Shown: one piece after another, positions 44,495 to 56,045 of the stretch
Layout: the number at the start of each line of letters is the position of its first letter
Position numbering within the stretch: position 1 is the first letter of the stretch
Assembly: GCA_038503035.1 (NCBI GenBank)
Contig: JAVSML010018932.1
Location: 100,542-164,541 of the forward strand
Direction of reading: 5' to 3'
Length of the DNA stretch: 64,000 bases
DNA from: Crocodylus rhombifer
Lineage: Eukaryota > Chordata > Crocodylia > Crocodylidae
Program-made: the position numbers and the translations under genes
The notes under the pieces: model-generated
Seen by the model: only the letters and a program-made list of their open reading frames with translations
What the model was told of the DNA's origin: nothing
Database searches by the model: none

Positions 44495-46410
44495 TTGAAA
44501 TGAAGGAGGATTACTCCACGCTGGTCCAGTCCTGCATGGACAAAAACCAGGAAAGCCAAGGCTGCAACTGAACTCCAACTAGCTTCAGGCATCGAGGACA
44601 ACAAAAAGTCCTTTTTCAGATATGTGGGGAGTCGGAGGGAAAGCAAGGGCAATGTTGGACCCCTGCTAAACCAGATGGGGCAACTGACAACTGACGCCCA
44701 GGAAAAAGCCAACCTATTAAATAGGTACTTTGCATCAGTCTTTCATAAGTCACACGGGATGCCCATGCCTGCTATGGGACAGGGAAATCTGGGTGAGGGG
44801 AATCCCCTACCCTCCATCAATGCTGACCTTATGAAGGAACACCTTGAGAAGCTGGATACCTTCAAGTCAGCTGGCCCTGACAACCTGCACCCCAGGGTAC
44901 TCAAGGAGCTGGCGAGCATCATAGCCCAGCCCCTGGCACGGATCTTTGAAAACTCCTGGCGCTCTGGTGTAGTGCCAGAAGACTGGAAGAAGGCCAATGT
45001 GGTGCCGATCTTCAAGAAAGGGAGGAGAGTGGATCCGGCTAACTACAGGCCCATTAGCCTGACTTCTATCCTGGGGAAGATCTTAGAAAAGTTTATTAAG
45101 GAGGCCGTCTTTGAGGGACTGGCCCAGGCTAACATTCTAAGGGACAGCCAGCATGGGTTTGTTGCGGGTAGGTCTTGTTTGACCAATCTCATTTCCTTCT
45201 ATGACCAGGTGACCTATCACCTGGACAAGGGAGAAGAGATTGATGTCATATATCTTGACTTCAAAAAAGCTTTTGATCTGGTATCCCATGATCACCTCTT
45301 GGCCAAACTGGCCAGTTGTGGCCTTGGCTCCACCACTGTCCGCTGGCTGGGAAATTGGCTTCGTGGTCGGACCCAGAGGGTTGTGATTGATGGCAGTCAC
45401 TCATCATGGTGCCCTGTGACCAGTGGGGTCCCTCAAGGCTCTGTCCTGGGACCCATCCTGTTCAACATCTTCATTAACGATGTGGACATTGGAGTCAGGA
45501 GTGGACTGGCTAAGTTCGCCGATGACACCAAACTTTGGGGCAAAGCATCCACGCCAGAAGATAGGCGGGTGATCCAGGCTGACCTAGACAAGCTCAGCAA
45601 ATGGGCAGACGAGAACCTCATGGTGTTTAACACCGAAAAATGCAAGGTTCTCTACCTTGGGAGGAAAAACCTGCAGCACCTTTATAGGCTCGGCAGTGCT
45701 ATGTTGGCTAGCACTACAGAAGAAAAAGACTTGGGGGTCATCATTGACCACAAGATGAACATGAGCCTGCAATGCAAAGCTGCGGCTAGTAAAGCGACCA
45801 AAACGCTGGCGTGCATCCATAGATGCTTCTCGAGCAAATCCCGGGACGTCATTCTCCCCTTGTACTCGGCCTTGGTGAGGCCGCAGCTGGAGTACTGCAT
45901 CCAGTTTTGGGCTCCACAATTCAAAAAGGATGTGGAGAAGCTTGAGAGAGTCCAGAGGAGAGCTACGCGCATGATCAGAGGTCAGGAAAACAGATCTTAC
46001 AATGACAGGCTGAGAGCCATGGGACTCTTTAGCCTGGAAAAGCGCAGGCTCAGGGGTGATCTGATGGCCACCTATAAGTTTATCAGGGGTGACCACCAGG
46101 ATCTGGGGGAACGTCTGTTCACCAGAGCGCCCCAAGGGATGACGAGGTCGAACGGTCACAAACTCCTGCAAGACCGTTTCAGGCTGGACATAAGGAAGAA
46201 TTTCTTTACTGTCCGAGCCCCCAAGGTCGGGAACAGTCTACCAGCAGAGGTGGTTCAAACACCTACATTGAACACCTTCAAGAGTAAATTGGATGCTTAT
46301 CTTGCTGGGATCCTGTGACCCCAGCTGCCTTCCTGCCCTTTGGGCAGGGGGCTGGACTCGATGATCTCCCGAGGTCCCTTCCAGCCCTAATGTCTATGAA
46401 ATCTATGAAA
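44495..46410 (+). mobile_element. Young CR1 LINE, 5'-truncated
   Basis: Plus-strand CR1 with the complete reverse transcriptase part of ORF2, a short 3' UTR (GGACTCGATGATCTCCCGAG, GTCCCTTCCAGCCCTAATG) and the repeated tail TCTATGAAATCTATGAAAGG characteristic of CR1. The 5' edge near 44495 lies in the linker between endonuclease and reverse transcriptase. Nearly identical to the inverted copy at 8706-9581 over their shared part, so both derive from a recently active subfamily. Confidence 0.95.
44543..46318 (+). CDS. CR1 ORF2 reverse transcriptase domain, open but N-terminally truncated
   Basis: The best-preserved frame in the window: 592 codons without a stop from KTRKAKAATELQLASG to LDAYLAGIL. 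Motifs in order: FFRYVGSRR linker; VPIFKKGRRVDPANYRPISL; LEKFIKEAVFEGL; QHGFVAGRSCLTNLISFYD; DVIYLDFKKAFDLVSHDHLL with the first catalytic Asp; [31 protein letters not shown] with the catalytic DD; EKDLGVIIDHKM; RPQLEYCIQFWAP and RVQRRATRMI (thumb). The endonuclease that normally precedes it is missing through 5' truncation. Just upstream the frame is broken: an extra A in the run at 44542-44546 shifts EDYSTLVQSCMDK out of frame. One unusual change is KVGNSLP where the sister copy has KVWNSLP. No promoter or natural start codon; the protein is probably not made. Confidence 0.9.
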   Translation, partial: KTRKAKAATELQLASGIEDNKKSFFRYVGSRRESKGNVGPLLNQMGQLTTDAQEKANLLNRYFASVFHKSHGMPMPAMGQGNLGEGNPLPSINADLMKEHLEKLDTFKSAGPDNLHPRVLKELASIIAQPLARIFENSWRSGVVPEDWKKANVVPIFKKGRRVDPANYRPISLTSILGKILEKFIKEAVFEGLAQANILRDSQHGFVAGRSCLTNLISFYDQVTYHLDKGEEIDVIYLDFKKAFDLVSHDHLLAKLASCGLGSTTVRWLGNWLRGRTQRVVIDGSHSSWCPVTSGVPQGSVLGPILFNIFINDVDIGVRSGLAKFADDTKLWGKASTPEDRRVIQADLDKLSKWADENLMVFNTEKCKVLYLGRKNLQHLYRLGSAMLASTTEEKDLGVIIDHKMNMSLQCKAAASKATKTLACIHRCFSSKSRDVILPLYSALVRPQLEYCIQFWAPQFKKDVEKLERVQRRATRMIRGQENRSYNDRLRAMGLFSLEKRRLRGDLMATYKFIRGDHQDLGERLFTRAPQGMTRSNGHKLLQDRFRLDIRKNFFTVRAPKVGNSLPAEVVQTPTLNTFKSKLDAYLAGIL

Positions 46411-47040
46411 GGCCATACAGCTATATAAGTTGGGTTCAAACCTAGAGTAACAAAATCTTATAACCAGTTCTATTTCAACTTTATATTTGTGATCTACTGA
46501 GACTGTTATCCACATTTTGGTGGCATTGCTTATAAACTGCGCGGTGCAAATTAATTCAAATTCATATTTTTGACTATGCAATGCTATCACAATCTAATAT
46601 TGGGGGGGAAATCCAATTTAAATAATTATCAGTAGCTCTTAACAATCACAATGAGTCTTCAGTTGTGTTGATCGTGCATAATAGAGAATAAAATGATGCA
46701 ATTTTCATATCCATTGTTACATTTAATTCATATTGACAAAACAATTTTTAAAGCAAATTAAATAAATGAAATTAATATGAGAGATGAAATACATGTGCAA
46801 ATTAGATTACTTTTACATTCAGTTTTTAACAGGACCAATGTGGATGCTTTTCACTAATCTGCTTTTGTATTTTAAAAAAATTAATATTATGAAACTATGA
46901 TTTTATTAATCACCCCCAAACAAAGTTGCCTTTGAGTTGAATACATGAGAATTTTCCTAAATTAGATTTACTTCTATAGGGTGCTTAAAGATGTTTAAAA
47001 AAAATGGCACTTTAAATTCGTAGTGTTCCCATGCTGAGTC
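46411..47040. other. AT-rich spacer
   Basis: Nothing recognised. Confidence 0.5.
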
Positions 47041-47355
47041 TTGCACCTGCTCAGAAGAGGCAGTGGGTTACTTCAACCCACTTCACCCGACATCTATAAA
47101 GATAGGGTGCTTTAGTGAGGCTTTTTTGGTGCTTTTATCTAATATCTGATTGAGTGCACTTTGGCTTTTTTGTCTATTTGGGAGCTCTTGGCCTTGAGAG
47201 ACATTACGAGGGATCACTACGTGCAAGTGGCTCTCGTCGATCCCTGCTGATAGAGTCATCTTCAGTTACAAGTACCAAAAAGCTCTGCTGAAGCACCCAG
47301 TCTTTACAGATGCTGCACAGCTGGGTTGAAGTAACATGCTGCTTCTTCCAGTAAA
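47041..47355. mobile_element. Palindromic MITE family M2, copy 1
   Basis: Two inverted arms (about 47041-47155 and 47250-47355). The outer motif GGGTTACTTCAACCCA on the left mirrors TGGGTTGAAGTAACATGCTG on the right. Inside, AGGGTGCTTTAGTGAGGCTT mirrors AAGCTCTGCTGAAGCACCC. The spacer has a GGATCACTACGTGC..GATCCC stretch. A related copy is at 54211-54425. No coding capacity. Confidence 0.65.
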
Positions 47356-48053
47356 GTAGGTTCATTTATTTATTTAGTTAGTTTAATGTCTGAAAACAGC
47401 CATAGTGTTTAGTCTCTATTTGTAGCTAGAGTTAAACTGGATTCAGTTTTGTCATTTTAATGTCTGTATGCATTTTAGTATTTGATATAAATGTAATTTC
47501 GATAGATATTTATATTATAGCTAAAGCTGTTTTTGATGTAGTGATTAATTTAGTAGTCCTCAATAATTCACGTTTAAAAGACGTAATCTCTTGGAATTAA
47601 TATTTAACACAGGTTTGTTAACCCATCACTCTAGTGTACACAGAAGCCAAGTTATGATCAGACATTGGTGAATTTACATTTTAAAATGGAAAACTCTAGT
47701 ATAAAGTAACACCTAGCAACAGACTGTATATTGGATTATGGAATCTCCATGTCTGAGAGGATGTATAAATGTTCCTGGTCTTAATTAAATTGGGAAAGAT
47801 TTCTTCTTTAGTAAAGATGTGCTTTTGAAGTTTCTGGCACAATGTGATTTCTCCCCTAGAAATAAAGAGGTGATGACCATAAATAAAGACGTGATGATAT
47901 GTTATGCCCAGATAGGCAACTGTACTTAAGATAAACTTTGTCTTCAGTCTTTCTGGTAACATGGGGGTTGTGGTCCCTCAGCCAAAGCAAGCTGACAGGA
48001 GAACTTGCAAAAGGTCCTTGACAGTGTTGGCACTGGATTTAGGAACCACATGC
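47356..48053. other. AT-rich spacer
   Basis: Nothing recognised. Confidence 0.5.
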
Positions 48054-48664
48054 CTTGTTCCAGGGGGGACCCAACCCTCAGACCAACCACGACCTTTCCA
48101 TTTGATAATAGCCACATTTATTGATACACAGTGATAACAGAAAAAAAAACCAATACAAGCAATTAAGAAGTTCTATATATATATATCAATCCTAGGGTTA
48201 TCATCAGAGTCAAGACGCATTTGGCCACGGTGCAGGCTTCACTCTGAGGCTTTCTTAGGGGTAGCATTGTCAGCAGCCTGGAGGTGGGATGCCAAGCCCC
48301 CCAGTGGGGTGAATGAGATGGGCTGGTGGTGTTCCCTGTGTTCATGGTGGCCTAAGGGACCTCTCTCAGGGACTCTCTTGGGGAGGAGGACCCTCTGTTA
48401 CTCTCAAGTCTCTGCTTTTGTATTCTCCTTCCCTCCTGATGAGTCTCCATCCATGGCTATCACTGATTGGTCTCTCCATGATCACCATACTGTTCACATT
48501 CTGTTTCATCAACACAGTCCAACCCCATCACATGCACACCTTTCCCAAAACAGGAATTTCAGGCCACCCTCTTTGGCCTTGTCAGATAGTACCACCTTAT
48601 CTCATGCTATGCAATAGTGGTACATACCTCCAATTTCTCAGACTCTGCCCTTGTTTTTTAGACA
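48054..48664 (-). mobile_element. LTR-like element on the minus strand
   Basis: On the minus strand, in order: TGTCTAAAAAACAAGGGCAG (possible TG start), a CCAAT box (GACCAATCAGTG, complement of 48461-48472), a TATA-like GAATACAAAAGC (complement of 48414-48425), and about 300 bp later a polyadenylation signal AATAAA (complement of 48117-48122) followed by a GT-rich stretch. This is the U3-R-U5 order of a retroviral-type LTR. Ends and target duplication are not proved. A retroposed gene promoter is less likely. Confidence 0.45.
48117..48122 (-). terminator. Polyadenylation signal in minus-strand LTR-like element
   Basis: AATAAA on the minus strand, followed downstream by a GT-rich element, as expected for a cleavage/polyadenylation site. 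Confidence 0.4.
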
Positions 48665-48783
48665 GTCTGTCTACTTCTGAAGGCTGAGAAAACAATTTGT
48701 GTAAGACCGAGGCTTTTAGAAATCAATTAACTCCCGCTGTCCATCCTGAACCATTCTAATGTGCATGCGCGTGTGTGCGTACG

Positions 48784-48814
<31 letters not shown>

Positions 48815-51800
48815 CCTGACCTATAAGTCAATTTCCAAAAAAGCAAACCTTCAAGCCATCAGACAGAAGGGTCAGAGGCAGGATCTGCCTTCTAACATGT
48901 TGAAGCTGACTAGATGCTGAAATTTTGAATTTAAGGTGCAGGGTAGGAACAAATTATTGTCTTGATATTTGATTTTGTTTGTTCTCTGTCTGCATCTTAA
49001 CATATGGTTAGTGATTTCTTATGATTGGTTATGCTCTTTATAATAAATTCCTTTTGTTATCTTTTTACAAAGCACTTGATGGCAGTAATACCAGTTTCCA
49101 GGATATCTGACTATGCAGACTGTCCTATTCCATGGAAGCGGGAACCATCTCTTCTGAGTACATGGCCAGATAATGGTGTGATCTGTCTATCTGGCAAAAT
49201 CCCCTCTGCTAAATGCTGATAAGGCCTGAGCAAGACAAATAGGGCTGAAGCACCACAGGCCAATAAGCTAGTCTTTGGTGCACCTTACCTTGTTCTCAGT
49301 GGGCAAGCAGCAGACAGCAGAGAGGGGTTTTGGGCAGAAGGTCACCCCAAGGGTGTAGAAGCACCCTGGGATTGTCTCAGCTGCCACACTCAGGCTGCAT
49401 TAGGGGCCACGGTGTGTTACACATACCAAAGACAGACCTCTCACTGAAGAAATGTTCACATAGGTGCGTCATCAAGTATTAGGTTGCATAAATAAATAAA
49501 CAAAAAGTGTGTAGTATTGTGTACCACCTTCAGTTTCATTAGCTGTTTTACAAGAGACAAGAATGTCTTTTAGAATTTCTCCTTTGTAAAATTAAGAAAA
49601 CACACAGTCTTAGAGATGTCTTCTAAATATTTTGAAGAGTAGATGTGAAAGAGTTTCTTGGTCACTTTCAAGTGTATTTTCCAAAAGAGAATAAAGATCT
49701 ATTTATTCTCCATTTCAAATCATGATTCCAGAGGGCACAAGACAATGAGTAGGAATATTTTCCATTCAATTTCTATTCCTATGATATCAGGAGGTTAAAC
49801 AATGCCCGCAGATTGGAAGCCTCTGAATAAACATGTAAAGAAACTGAAATTAATCATAGATACCTTAAACAATTCCAAAACTGTCCAAAGTTTGGACTTG
49901 GAGGTGACAGATACAAATTTATGGGCAAGTGAGAAGAGAGATTCTCCTTGAAGCTCTCTGTGCCTATTAATTATTAAGAAAAAGTGGAGTTTTCCCAGGG
50001 GTTTCTCTAATTACCTTGACTATTTAATTTAATCAAATACACAACTAAAAACAATTACATACACTTTTCTTCTTCATATGCCATACTTATGAAAGTGTTT
50101 ATTCAAATGTAATACAGGCACCATGATGTTTGTAACAATCTAACATAAAAATAAATACAATATTTTTTTTACTTACCCTTCTGCATCAATATTAAGGTTT
50201 ATACTTCCCACAAAAGTGTACATTCTCCAAGAAGTCAGTAAAGCGCTGATAGTATTTTCTGACTCAGGTTCTCATAGGACCTTGACATCTCAGAACCAAA
50301 CATAGCCAAAGGTACAAAAAAATGCTTCTTTGGAATGTCAAGGAATATGCTCAGACAAGACAACCAAGTAATATGGAACATATATTTTAATATACTGTAT
50401 GAGTCCCCAGATGAAACCTAGAACAAAAATTGTCTTGACAGTCACAAGTGCCTCTACAAACCCTAGATTTTCCTTTGTTCTATATATTAAGGTTGTTTTG
50501 TTTTGTTTTCTTTTGTTTTGTTTTATTGGGGAGTTATAGATATATAAAAATATTGCTTTTTAGCTATATATATATTAGCTACATTTAAAATATGCACAGA
50601 TTACATCTGCTACAACTACAACAAAGGAATTACTTTGTGTAGAATAGATGGCACTTATGCATTTTTTGCAAATTACCCCTCTAAAGTTATCTTTGCTTGG
50701 CACTGAAGCCCTAGTAGAACTGGCATACAGACTGATATTCAGGCACAATGCCTTTGCAGCAGATGGCTATGGATACAGACAGCCAAAACTATATATTAGC
50801 ATCATGTGTTAGTGAAAGCCAAAATTTCTTTTGAAAGATTTTTGAAGTCACTGATTATCCAGATTGGGACTGGATCTGTTTTGCACAACAAAAGCTACAG
50901 CTTCTGCAACAATATATGCCTTGCTTAAGAGTCTTACAGTATTATTAGGTTACCATCTAACCTCTTGTAGCTCTGGGTTTCACTGAAGGTCTGAATTCTA
51001 AGCATTATACAGTCTTGAAGGTTTAGACCTAGCCTATTTCCCCCCTCCCCTATAGTTGCCTCTTTCCTAACAGGGTTGACCCTTCTTATTCCCTTCCTGC
51101 CTCCTGCCCCCAACTCTTACCTACCTGCATTTAGTGTCAATATGTGGTGTAATGATACTTTTCCTGGTGTGTTCAGTTAATGGCATGTCTAGGCTGACCC
51201 AGAACCATAGACATAAACCTCTCCATCCAAGAATTTTGATGATGTTTGAACCAAATTTTAGGAATTTGGGCATGGCATATAAAAGAGCTGAAGAGAACAT
51301 TAAATCAAAGCGCTATTGAATTTAGAAGTAGTTTTATCACAGAGATGATCCTAGTCAGTGTTTCAAAATTTGTTACCACTTGCAACACCATCTGAAGAGT
51401 TAATTGTGAAAACACTCTGAGTATAAAGAACCTACATCTGCAAGAGTAAGATTGAGAAACACTCATCAGATTCTGCTGCTGTTGCCTTTGAATTACTTTG
51501 AGACAACTACACCCTGGAATAGGGAAATCCTCTCCCCATATCTCATGTTTTACAAACCCTTGACGGAAAATTAGTTTGTCCACAAAGAAGGCAACACTGC
51601 ATAAGCACTCAGCTCAGGTTTCTGGATACAGTTCATACATGTTATGGTCAGAGACTTACCATGCTCCATGTATTGGCTTTGTTTTGTTTTGGTTGTCTTA
51701 ATTGTGTTACTAATACATAACAGTTGTGAGTACCCCAGGTACATATTTACTGGTTTATCTACTAAGCATCCTAAAACTCTCTTCTGTGAATTTCAAGAGG

Positions 51801-53579
51801 CATCCTCCTCTATATTTAAAACAAGGCATAGATTTAATGAAAGATGCCAACATGCAGACATATGCTAGCAGTGAGACGGAGAACCTCTCCTTTTTTAGGA
51901 TTAATAAAGCACTCCTTGGCCTAGAAACCTGTCTGTTGTGTAAAACTGCAAACAATGAGAGGCCATTACTAGCCTGAGATTCACTCTGAGATCTGCAGTT
52001 GGCATGGGCAGGTGGTGTCAGACCTCATATTGAGATAGATTATGTAAATCAGTATTTATGGTATTGCTTGCTTTTTTAAAGAAATAAGAGGAAAATGGAA
52101 CTTTCCATTGATAGGAAATTTCAAACACTAGGCTAATGAAGAAATCATAATCTAGCCTCTCTCTAACAATTTGGAGTCTGTTCTAAACGACTTAAGTGCA
52201 TTTGTGTTACTTGAACAAAGAATAAATGTGTAGACCCTCAGATGGGTTCTGAGAACCAGGGAAGGGATAAATTCCAGGCTAAACACTAAACATTTATAAC
52301 ATGAATATCTAAATCATTAATTGTAAATCCAATAACAAGAGGCATAAAAAGTATAAATAATCAAAAAGTACCAATAAGGCATATCAAGGAAATGAATAAA
52401 ATTTATAAAATGCACATTTATCGTAAGGTATAATAATTTTATCAATATTTGAAAGCAAAGTTTTCTTTAAATTTCTAAGTATTAAAGTCTCAAATAGTTT
52501 CTACCAGGTAGTCATCCTGTTAGTCACTTGGGGGTGGGGGGGGACTCAAATCTGCCCCTACCCACTCCAGTGGATCCCTGGATACACCCAAATTTGATCC
52601 TCCATGGATCCGTTCCAAATTGGAGCCAATCCTCCACCCTCCTGATCCAACAACTGACGTCTGTTGGGTTGGGACAATCAGTCTAACTCATGGCAATTTT
52701 TATGAATATGTAGATTACTGTTTGTTTTATGCTATCATTTTAGCAAATGCTATAAATAAGCTGCTGCTGCTACTACTACTACTAGGTACATATGGCCGTA
52801 GAATATAAAGATAACCGGCATAACTGCCTATTGTGTAAAGTATGCTAAACAGGAAAAATGGTTGTCCAGTAACTTCCCAAAGACCCAAGAGGAGGAGACT
52901 GTCCATGTTCCCAAACCGAAAGTGAAATGGTCTGCATGTCATCAAGCAAATTATGTAAAAAACATTTTCTAAGCAAGCAGTGTTTCCAAGGTTTGGAACA
53001 AATGTGATAGCTTGAAAGGCAAGTAAGGAAGGCCGCAGGAAGTCTGAGGCCAGAAAATTGTGCCCATGGAAGGAATTAATGTATTTTATATATAATTATG
53101 TAGATTAACTAGGTCTTCTCTGAGAATTCAGACTTGCTTCAAAGTGTGAAACAAAATAAATGCTAGTTAGTTGAAGAGAGAATCCTTGTATAGAATGAGG
53201 AAGATATTTTTGCATTTTTATTAGCTTAATAATTTATCTTACTTTACACAATTGAGATTTAACCTGACTCAATGAGATTAAATCAAAATGCTGGAACAAA
53301 CAAGAAGGGAAAAAAACAAAGATGGATGTAAAGTGCATTCAGGTGAAATAGTGAGAGACCTGAAGGAAACAATCTGGGAGGCATTCATCTGCTTACCTCC
53401 AGCCAGGGTTGTAAGTTTGTTCCCAAGAGTCAAACCAAAAATAAAAGAGATACTTAAAAGTCCCTGCGCTTAGAAAAGAAGAGCAAAGAGGCAATAGCAA
53501 CGAGAGAGAATGCAGAAGAGAAAATGTGACTAGGGCCAAGAGAGGGGGTATTTTTAATTATGTATTTGTTTAAATTTCA
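48665..53579. other. Long AT-rich stretch with few repeats
   Basis: Contains the CA tract above, a TTTTG run at about 50491-50525, a TGC/TAC trinucleotide tract at about 52760-52786, and a GATCC-rich patch near 52575-52620 with a CCAAATTTG and CCAAATTGG pair. No conserved coding frame and no recognised transposon. This is the longest stretch here where I see essentially nothing. Confidence 0.45.
48761..48814. repeat. Alternating purine-pyrimidine tract (GTGCGTACGCAC)(CA)n
   Basis: GTGCATGCGCGTGTGTGCGT followed by ACGCACGCAC and a CA run. The whole 54 bp alternates purine and pyrimidine and includes a palindromic centre at about 48780. Confidence 0.9.
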
Positions 53580-53690
53580 TGTGTAGAGGATCCAGTGTGT
53601 TAGGTGCTATACAAATGCAAAATAAAAATACAATCTCTGCTCCAAGGAACTTATAACCTAAGTATAAGATGAGATAATGGATGAGAATAT
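53580..53690 (+). repeat. Old dispersed amniote repeat fragment
   Basis: GGTGCTATACAAATGCAAAA, then ATACAATCTCTGCTCCAAGG and AACTTATAACCTAAGTATAA. This matches a familiar amniote repeat (GCTGTACAAACAC..CAGTCCCTGCCCCAAAGAGC..). Family name not certain. Confidence 0.45.
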
Positions 53691-54210
53691 AAAGAAAATT
53701 GAGGTAGTATAGGACAGTATGATGAAGCGTTCTTACACATCTGGAGTTTAAATATTGTCAGCTTTCTACATGCATCACAGAGAAGCTAAGTTTAAAGAGG
53801 GATGACTTAGCTTCCTGGATGATTACCCAAGTACAAGGAAAAGCATGGAGTAAAAAGTAAATGGGCTTGTTTGAAAATTTAACAAATTGGCAATGAATAC
53901 TGGCTCTTTTCAGACTAATCAAAATTGGAAGTTGATTATATCAATGGAAAATGAGAGATTTTAGGCCCTGAAATTGAAGGCTATCATCATATGGTCATTT
54001 CAGGACTACAAAAAATATTAAAAGTGCAGATAAAATTTAGCTCCAGTGAAATGCAGGTAGCTTTTTTCCATAGGTGCTGACTCTGGAAGTTCTGAGGCTC
54101 AAGCACTCACCAAAAAAAATTAGCAGGTGCTCAGCACCCACAAGCCAAAACTGTTTTGGTTATGCATTTTTGCTTGCAGATGGAAAAAGACACTAAAAAA
54201 CTGCTCTTTT
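53691..54210. other. AT-rich spacer
   Basis: Nothing recognised. Confidence 0.5.
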
Positions 54211-54425
54211 CTGAAAAAAGCAGTCCATTACTTCAGCCCAGCTCTGCAGCATCTGTAGAGATCAGGTACTTCAGTGGGACTTTTGGGGGATTTTAGCTAA
54301 AGATGATTCAATCAGTTATTATATAAATGCACCAAAAAAGCTGCATTAAAGTGCCTGATCTTAACAGATGTTAGGCAAACTGGGTTGTAGTAACAGGTTG
54401 AATCTTCTGGGCGTGTGCAGCATGG
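54211..54425. mobile_element. Palindromic MITE family M2, copy 2
   Basis: GCAGTCCATTACTTCAGCCC and TGTAGAGATCAGGTACTTCA on the left mirror AAGTGCCTGATCTTAACAGA and TGGGTTGTAGTAACAGG on the right. The same motifs and order as in 47041-47355, with a much shorter centre. Confidence 0.55.
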
Positions 54426-54640
54426 GGACATGCTGAGTTTAAAGTAAAGTGCCAGTTTCTTTTCTGGGGGCGGGGGGAGTGGGGAAAGTGTTTTATCTGC
54501 AAGCACCAACTGGCAAAAACCAGAGTTGGTGGCTATGCTTTTTTCCAACCTTTTTTCTCAGCTTGCTTATTCACTGACTAAGGGGTTTCTTTGAGAGTTA
54601 TTTCAACCATGAACTGCAGGCTCCTAAAGAATTGTCCTAA

Positions 54641-54887
54641 AATTGTCCTTTTCTGCAAGCTTTTGGGATCAAAGTCCCTTCATCAACCCATCAAAGAACT
54701 ACTCAGCACAGTTCAGACACTCTCATGGAGCCAGAGGGACACCCTTCCATCTTCAGCTCCCTCTGTGCAAAAAGGAAGTTTATTTCCTACCTATGGGGAC
54801 TTTTTACCATCTTGTACCATCTACACTGTTCTCAGAGCCTGACAAAGGGACTTTGATCCCAAAAGCTTGCAGAAAAAAAGACAATTT
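54641..54887. repeat. Inverted repeat, arms about 45 bp
   Basis: The left arm 54641-54685 (core GCAAGCTTTTGGGATCAAAG) and right arm 54840-54887 (core CTTTGATCCCAAAAGCTTGC) are near-perfect complements. Spacer about 155 bp. Confidence 0.75.
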
Positions 54888-54894
54888 TCTTGCT

Positions 54895-55000
54895 ATTTTC
54901 GAGTTGGTATAATAAAAGGTATCATTTTGGAACCAAGAGTTCCAGTTTTTTGTATGGCTTTTTGTCTTAGACCAACACGGCTACCAAGTACACCTCTGAG
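54895..55000 (+). repeat. Interspersed repeat R1, inverted copy
   Basis: GAGTTGGTATAATAAAAGGT, ATCATTTTGG and further on CTTAGACCAACACGGCTACC. Complementary to the R1 core at 41880 and 42900, with the classic ACCAACACGGCTAC end. Confidence 0.6.
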
Positions 55001-56005
55001 ACTCCTAAACAGGAATTTTTGTGCCAGTGCCTGAAATAGGAAATCAGGCTCAAAGAGCCATTTTAAAAGTGGCTGAACAAAAGTTTCCACTCTTCAGCAC
55101 TGTGAAGAAAACCAAGTTTGTCACCTGAAGGGTACTGACGTTGAGGTGCGTTGTAACATCACATGATTTCTATGATTTTTATGTACATGAACAAATTATC
55201 ATACACACAAGCACACTCTGAAAAGAAACATATCCTGTTTATATTGAACAAAACCCTGACCTATGGAAGTGGCCATCCACAACTTTTATTGAACTTGTAT
55301 AAGAGATGTTCAATCCTTCTCTTCCTTTGGATCTACATTACTCAATAAGGAATTCAAGCTTGGGCAGTGTGAGCAATATTTTCCCTTCTGTTCTATTGTA
55401 GGATAGGTTTCATTTAATCCAAAATTCTAAGGTTTACTTTGAATATTGCTATTCATTCAATAACATTTTTCTTTCTTTGTTTTCCCTAAAAGTTCTGTTT
55501 GGACATGATACTTAAAAATCCATTAGAAAATTTACCTTTGTTAGCATGTTCAAATAATCTGAGAAAATTCTGATGCTGCCCAGCAGGGGACCTCTCTACA
55601 TACATCTCAGTATGCTCTGCAGGCTCCCTCAGTCTACCTGTTGATAGATGGCAGCAGTGCACAAGGCACCCTAAATTGGCTGATCCATGTCACCTGTGTC
55701 TTTCTGCAACACAAGTCAAGGATTGTGAAAGTGGCGTGTTTTGCTCCCTGCTTGGCTACAGCAGTAGAGCCCACCAAGTGGCATGTGATTGTCTTAGGGC
55801 AGCATGAAGAAGAAGCAAAGCACCCTGGAATCCCAGAAGACGGTGCTGTAGCTTCTCTCAGAAAATAATATGTACAGACATCTGCTTTCCCAGGAGAAAC
55901 TGTCCTGCTACTGATATAACTTTTGGTGTTCCCCAAATATTTGTTTTCTCCTGGAATGGCCAACGTTTGGTCTGGGAGAAAAATCTTAAACATCTGTATA
56001 CTTGT

Positions 56006-56045
56006 AGTTTCTCTTGGGAGAGCAGTGACTCTCCCAAAAGAAACT
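56006..56045. repeat. Short palindrome/hairpin
   Basis: AGTTTCTCTTGGGAGAG and CTCTCCCAAAAGAAACT are inverted copies (one to two mismatches) around a few bases. Flanking CTGTATACTTGT and GTTTGCATACAG extend it imperfectly, so this is probably one end of a small MITE. Confidence 0.6.
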
